Below, piece by piece: positions 13,614 to 16,060 of a stretch of DNA of 16,060 nucleotides; position 1 is the first letter of the stretch; every line of letters begins with the position of its first letter. The position numbers and the translations under genes were made by a program. Source of the DNA: JACDBD01 sp050743385 (lineage in GTDB: Bacteria; Actinomycetota; Acidimicrobiia; IMCC26256; JACDBD01); the NCBI GenBank assembly GCA_050743385.1, contig JBOGFJ010000296.1, forward strand, positions 1 to 16,060, read 5' to 3'. The notes below the pieces were generated by a model, which had not been told where the DNA came from, ran no database searches, and was given only the letters and a program-made list of their open reading frames with translations.

Positions 13614-14132
13614 GGTGGAAGGCTCGGGTCCGCCGGCGCGTGCCTCGTCGACGTGGGCGAGGGCGTCCCGAAGCTGGCGGATCCAGTCGGCCTCGTGGTC
13701 GCGGACGAGGCGCACGCACCAGGCCAAGGCTTCACTGCGACTGCGGGCGACGCTCGCCTCGACGAGCGTGTCGAGCACCGAGCGCTCCTCCATCCGCAGC
13801 CGGGTCATCACCGGGATGCTCAGGGTCGTGAACATCACGTCCTCGCCGCCGCAGCGCGCGCCCCAGGCGACCTTGCGGCCGAACTTGTGCTCGGCGGCGT
13901 CGGCGATGCGCATGCGAGCGCCGCGGGTGTCCTCCCGGAAGCCCTCGATGCGGGCCCGGCGGGCGGCGGCCTTCGCCTCGTCGTCGAGGTCGGCGCCGAG
14001 CTCGGGCTCGGTGACGTCACCGACGACGAGGATCTCCTCCCGGTCGTAGGTCACCTCGGGCGGCCCGCTGAACCAGCCGTCGGGGAAGCGGCCGGCGAAC
14101 CAGCCCTGGGTCGTGCTGGAGGCCCGTTTCAT
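13608..14132 (-). CDS. Conserved unknown protein with ribbon-helix-helix-like C-terminus
   Basis: 174 aa from ATG 14132 (MKRASSTTQG); an upstream in-frame ATG at 14150 would lie in the promoter. The N-terminal part (about 10-45) is aromatic, with GRFPDGWFSGPPEVTYDREE. A charged helix follows (about 50-85). Then VMFTTLSIPVMTRLRMEERS with VARSRSEALAWCVRLV (about 99-143) reads like the strand, helix and RSEA-type second helix of a ribbon-helix-helix DNA-binding fold. I recall similar sequences as uncharacterised proteins common in actinobacteria, but no function. A sigma-A-type promoter sits immediately upstream with its transcription start at the ATG. Direct repeats in the promoter and palindromes beyond the stop may be its binding sites, which is inference. 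An antitoxin-like or regulatory role is possible; no toxin-like partner is adjacent. Confidence 0.75.
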   Translation of the reverse strand: MKRASSTTQGWFAGRFPDGWFSGPPEVTYDREEILVVGDVTEPELGADLDDEAKAAARRARIEGFREDTRGARMRIADAAEHKFGRKVAWGARCGGEDVMFTTLSIPVMTRLRMEERSVLDTLVEASVARSRSEALAWCVRLVRDHEADWIRQLRDALAHVDEARAGGPEPSTA

Positions 14133-14139
14133 GATTACA

Positions 14140-14167
14140 AGATTACACACGGCTCCGAGGCCGTCAA
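14140..14167 (-). promoter_or_regulatory. Promoter of the RHH-like gene, leaderless, with GATTACA direct repeat
   Basis: On the minus strand TTGACG (14162-14167) and TAATCT (14140-14145) are 16 bp apart, with 7 bases from the -10 box to ATG 14132, predicting a leaderless transcript. The -35 overlaps the stop codon of the HIT gene. On the plus strand GATTACA occurs at 14133-14139 and 14141-14147, an 8-bp spaced direct repeat covering the -10. Confidence 0.65.
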
Positions 14168-14589
14168 CCCAACACCGCGCGCACCCGGGCGGCGGTCTCG
14201 GCCATGGCGGCCTCGCTCTCGTACTTCGTGCGGGGCCAGAAGAAGCCCCGCAGGCCGTCCTTGCGCCGGCGGGGCACCACGTGGGTGTGGAGGTGGGGGA
14301 CGCTCTGGCTGACGACGTTGTTCATGGCCACGAACGAGCCCTGGGCCTCCATCGCGGTGGGTACGGCGGCAGCGAGTCGCTGCACCTCGGCGAAGTAGGG
14401 CCCGACCTGGTCGGGCGGGAGGTCGAGCAGGGTCGCGAGGTGGTCGCGGGGCGCGACGAGCGTGTGGCCGGGGAAGAGCGGACGGTGGTCGAGGAAGGCG
14501 ACGACGAGATCGGTTTCGTGTACGACATGCGCCGCCTCGATCTCGCCGGCGACGATGGCGCAGAAGGCGCAGCCGGTCGACCGCGGCAT
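14164..14589 (-). CDS. HIT family protein (histidine triad hydrolase)
   Basis: 141-aa histidine triad protein, a family that hydrolyses nucleoside phosphoramidates, dinucleotide polyphosphates or AMP-lysine-type bonds. The triad is H99-L-H101-T-H103 in SVPHLHTHVVP, with H101 the expected nucleophile. CAFC (7-10) near the N-terminus is the usual zinc-binding pair of Hint-like bacterial members. FPGHTLVAPRDH (39-50) is also typical. The C-terminal tail LRGFFWPRTKYESEAAM is longer than in the minimal Hint protein. ATG 14589 is the start since homology (CAFCAIVAGEI) follows at once; it lies 11 bases after the MaoC-like gene's stop with no Shine-Dalgarno, so coupling to that gene is likely. It is probably the last gene of that transcript. 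Confidence 0.9.
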   Translation of the reverse strand: MPRSTGCAFCAIVAGEIEAAHVVHETDLVVAFLDHRPLFPGHTLVAPRDHLATLLDLPPDQVGPYFAEVQRLAAAVPTAMEAQGSFVAMNNVVSQSVPHLHTHVVPRRRKDGLRGFFWPRTKYESEAAMAETAARVRAVLG

Positions 14590-14600
14590 GCTCGGCAGAG

Positions 14601-15107
14601 CTACTCGGGCGACGCGTAGGGCCGCTGGCGGGGCTTGGCCGCTTCCCGCTTGGGCACCATCACCTTGCGGCGGAAGTAGCAGACCTCCTCGCCCCGCTGG
14701 TTGTACCCCCGGGTCTCGACGCTCACGATGCCGCGGTCGGGCTTGCTCGACGACTCCTTCTTGTCGAGCACCATGGTCTCGGCGTAGATCGTGTCGCCGT
14801 GGAACGTCGGCATCTTGTGCTTGAGCTCCTCGACCTCGAGGTTGGCGATGGCGACGCCGCTCACGTCGGGCACGCTCATGCCCAGCACGACCGAGTAGAC
14901 GAGGTTCCCCACCACGACGTTCTTGCCGAATTGCGTCTGGGTCTCGGCGTACCACGCGTCGGTGTGGAGCGGATGGTGGTTCATCGTGATCATGCAGAAG
15001 AGGTGGTCGTCGTACTCGGTGATGGTCTTGCCGGGCCAGTGCTTGTAGATGTCGCCGGGCTCGAAGTCTTCGAGGTAGCGACCAAAGGGACGTTCGTGCT
15101 CGGTCAT
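14601..15107 (-). CDS. MaoC-like (hot-dog fold) acyl-CoA hydratase family protein
   Basis: 168-aa single hot-dog protein related to mesaconyl-CoA hydratase-like and mycobacterial MaoC-like proteins. LFCMITMNHHPLHTD (36-50) aligns by eye with the hydratase motif D-x4-H: His48 is kept, but the Asp position is Asn43, as in the TMN-type subfamily. FGKNVVVGNLVYSVVLGMSV (60-79) is the second conserved block, and MPTFHGDTIYAET (99-111) the third. The likely reaction is hydration or dehydration of an enoyl-CoA; the substrate is not predictable. The start at ATG 15107 has GGGAG about 10 bases upstream. It is followed by the HIT gene after 11 bases. An acyl-CoA dehydrogenase gene lies nearby on the same strand, a common partner for such enzymes, but a plus-strand gene separates them. 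Confidence 0.85.
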   Translation of the reverse strand: MTEHERPFGRYLEDFEPGDIYKHWPGKTITEYDDHLFCMITMNHHPLHTDAWYAETQTQFGKNVVVGNLVYSVVLGMSVPDVSGVAIANLEVEELKHKMPTFHGDTIYAETMVLDKKESSSKPDRGIVSVETRGYNQRGEEVCYFRRKVMVPKREAAKPRQRPYASPE

Positions 15108-15125
15108 GCAAATGGCTCCCTCGCT

Positions 15126-15180
15126 CGGCGCCGGGCCATCCTCCAGAGAGGGCCATCCTCCAGAGAGGTGGCCGGCGCCG
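15126..15180. repeat. Hairpin enclosing a perfect 17-bp tandem duplication
   Basis: GGGCCATCCTCCAGAGA occurs twice back to back (15133-15149 and 15150-15166). The pair is flanked by CGGCGCCGG (15126-15134) and CCGGCGCCG (15172-15180), which are reverse complements; the first arm overlaps copy 1 by 2 bases. The element lies between the divergent MaoC-like and ABM genes, in the leader of the MaoC-like gene. Confidence 0.8.
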
Positions 15181-15219
15181 CCCCTGACGGGTCGCTCGTC
15201 CGCACGTTGGGTCGCAGCC

Positions 15220-15225
15220 TACGAT
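15220..15225 (+). promoter_or_regulatory. Possible -10 element of the ABM gene
   Basis: TACGAT, a common actinobacterial -10 sequence, lies 29 bases before ATG 15255. No clear -35 is seen 16-18 bp upstream, so the call is weak. Confidence 0.3.
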
Positions 15226-15254
15226 GCCGCCCGTTGGCGGTGGAAAGGGGCGTC

Positions 15255-15563
15255 ATGGCCAAGGTCTCGATGCTGGCAAAGCTGCGCACGCACGACGGCA
15301 AGGGCGACGCGCTCATTGCCGCGTTCCAGGCGCTGTTCGAGGCGGTCGACGGTGAGCCCGGTACGGAGCTCTACGTGATGAACCGATCGAAGCAGGATCC
15401 GAACGTCTTCTGGTTCTACGAGCTCTACGCCGACGACGCCGCTCTCGGCGCGCACGGGGGCAGCGAGGCGATGGCCAAGGCCGCACCGGCCTTCGGTCCG
15501 CTCATCGCAGACAGCGAGCTGGTCCTGGGCGAGCCCGTCCAGGCCAAGGGCCTCACGGTCTGA
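15255..15563 (+). CDS. Antibiotic biosynthesis monooxygenase (ABM) domain protein
   Basis: 102-aa single ABM domain: a dimeric alpha-beta barrel family including cofactor-free quinone-forming monooxygenases, heme-degrading enzymes and proteins of unknown role. The pattern fits well: AKLRTHDGKGDALIAAFQAL (8-27), GEPGTELYVMNRSKQDPNVF (33-52), then FYELYADDAALGAHGGSEAM. No residues point to heme binding by eye. ATG 15255 has AAAGGGG a few bases upstream. It is a lone plus-strand gene between a divergent MaoC-like gene and a convergent acyl-CoA dehydrogenase gene, and is followed by a long hairpin terminator. The exact reaction cannot be stated. Confidence 0.88.
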   Translation: MAKVSMLAKLRTHDGKGDALIAAFQALFEAVDGEPGTELYVMNRSKQDPNVFWFYELYADDAALGAHGGSEAMAKAAPAFGPLIADSELVLGEPVQAKGLTV

Positions 15564-15581
15564 CGGCTGACCGGCCGAGTA

Positions 15582-15637
15582 CCCGAGACTCGAGGCCCAG
15601 GGGTCCGGATTCCGGACCCGGAGGCCTCGAGTCTGGG
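15582..15637. terminator. Long bidirectional hairpin terminator
   Basis: AGACTCGAGGCC (15586-15597) pairs with GGCCTCGAGTCT (15623-15634), 12 bp perfect. Within it GGGTCCGGA (15601-15609) pairs with TCCGGACCC (15611-15619) around one base. Outer CCC/GGG can extend it with a bulge. It lies between the convergent ABM and acyl-CoA dehydrogenase genes and would work on both strands; no T tracts. Confidence 0.8.
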
Positions 15638-15644
15638 ATCGAGA

Positions 15645-16060
15645 TCACACCTCGTAGCGCTCGAGCAGACCACGCGCGATCACGAGACGCTGGATCTCGT
15701 TCGTGCCCTCGCCGATGATCATCAGCGGCGCGTCGCGGTAATAGCGCTCCACCGGAAGCTCGGTCGTGTACCCCACTCCGCCGTGGATGCGCATCGACTC
15801 CGTCGCGATCTCGAACGCGGCTTCGCTGGCGAACAGCTTCGCCATCCCCGCCTCGACGTCCGCCCGCTCCCCCGCCTCCTTGCACGCCGCGGCGGCCTCT
15901 GTCATCAGGCGCGCCGCGTGCAGTTGCGTCCCCATGTCGGCGAGCTTGATCTGGATCGCCTGGTGCTGGGCGATCGGCTTGCCGAACGTCTCCCGCTGCT
16001 GCGCATACGCGATCGCGGCCTCGAACGCTGCTCGCGCCACGCCCACGGCCCGCGCCGCGA
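15645..16060 (-). CDS. Acyl-CoA dehydrogenase, C-terminal part (runs off right edge)
   Basis: About 137 C-terminal residues of an FAD-dependent acyl-CoA dehydrogenase (FadE type; full length about 380-390), which introduces the alpha-beta double bond in acyl-CoA catabolism. The start is outside the window. All C-terminal domain marks are present: AVGVARAAFEAAIAYAQQR, ETFGKPIAQHQAIQIKLADM, the flavin-contact segment RIHGGVGYTTELPVERYYRDA, and IIGEGTNEIQRLVIARGLL, whose Glu in EGTNE is at the catalytic-base position of the MCAD-like branch. The substrate chain cannot be told from this part; a branched-chain or short-chain substrate is possible. The gene stops next to the bidirectional hairpin. 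Confidence 0.92.
   Translation of the reverse strand, partial: AARAVGVARAAFEAAIAYAQQRETFGKPIAQHQAIQIKLADMGTQLHAARLMTEAAAACKEAGERADVEAGMAKLFASEAAFEIATESMRIHGGVGYTTELPVERYYRDAPLMIIGEGTNEIQRLVIARGLLERYEV

Noticed and set aside
13516..13719. Minus-strand frame ending in a Leu/Glu-rich helix-like tail (VEDLLELLEELGLGG)
   Set aside because: No start codon after the end of the RHH-like gene; the helix-like look comes from the GAGCTCCTC palindrome. A frameshifted extension of the RHH-like protein is not needed, since that protein ends naturally.
14590..15156. In-frame upstream extension of the HIT protein
   Set aside because: The extra sequence overlaps the MaoC-like gene in another frame and has no homology; HIT homology starts right after ATG 14589.
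1..16060. CRISPR arrays, tRNA/rRNA genes, insertion sequences, attachment sites
   Set aside because: Scanned by eye; the only repeats found are two short 17-bp tandem repeats and palindromes, and no transposase, integrase or tRNA-like sequence was seen.

Overview
The window is strongly GC-rich with G/C at most third codon positions. It uses GTG starts freely, packs genes with 4-bp stop/start overlaps, ends transcripts with hairpins that lack a T tract, and has at least two genes whose promoters predict leaderless transcripts. This fits a high-GC actinomycete; mycobacterial/acidimicrobial-type gene families (DrrAB-like transporter, large cytosolic arylsulfatase, HIT, MaoC, FadE) agree, but genus cannot be fixed by eye. 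No mobile element, CRISPR array, rRNA or tRNA was seen.

Layout. (1) 1-1990, minus strand: a vitamin B12 import operon, btuF-btuC (btuC runs off the left edge), headed by a compact cobalamin riboswitch whose expression platform is an 11-bp perfect hairpin that masks the btuF Shine-Dalgarno. (2) 2049-10667, minus strand: a long co-directional run. It begins with an MBL-fold hydrolase (leaderless promoter), then a flavin reductase, an SDR-like Rossmann fragment, a two-gene asymmetric ABC exporter, an eight-helix membrane protein of unknown function and a cytosolic arylsulfatase preceded by a large palindrome, and ends at a 10-bp GC hairpin. (3) 10754-13503, plus strand, divergent from the MBL gene: a DrrA-like ATPase, its ABC-2 permease and an epoxide-hydrolase-type alpha/beta hydrolase. 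(4) 13608-15107, minus strand: a conserved unknown protein with a ribbon-helix-helix-like C-terminus under its own promoter, a HIT protein and a MaoC-like hydratase. (5) 15255-15563, plus: a small antibiotic-biosynthesis-monooxygenase (ABM) protein, then a long bidirectional hairpin terminator and the 3' end of an acyl-CoA dehydrogenase (minus, runs off the right edge).

How the genes may work together. The B12 module is self-contained: the riboswitch is expected to shut off BtuF/BtuC translation when cobalamin is plentiful. The middle run combines a flavin reductase, a sulfatase, two drug-type exporters and an epoxide-hydrolase-like enzyme, which suggests handling and efflux of hydrophobic or sulfated compounds; this is inference from context only. 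MaoC, HIT and acyl-CoA dehydrogenase suggest acyl-CoA metabolism at the right end. I did not find an obviously new system. The best candidates for a second look are the RHH-like protein and its repeat-bearing promoter, the riboswitch platform, the palindromic promoter of the sulfatase, the SDR fragment, and two independent 17-bp tandem repeats at gene junctions.
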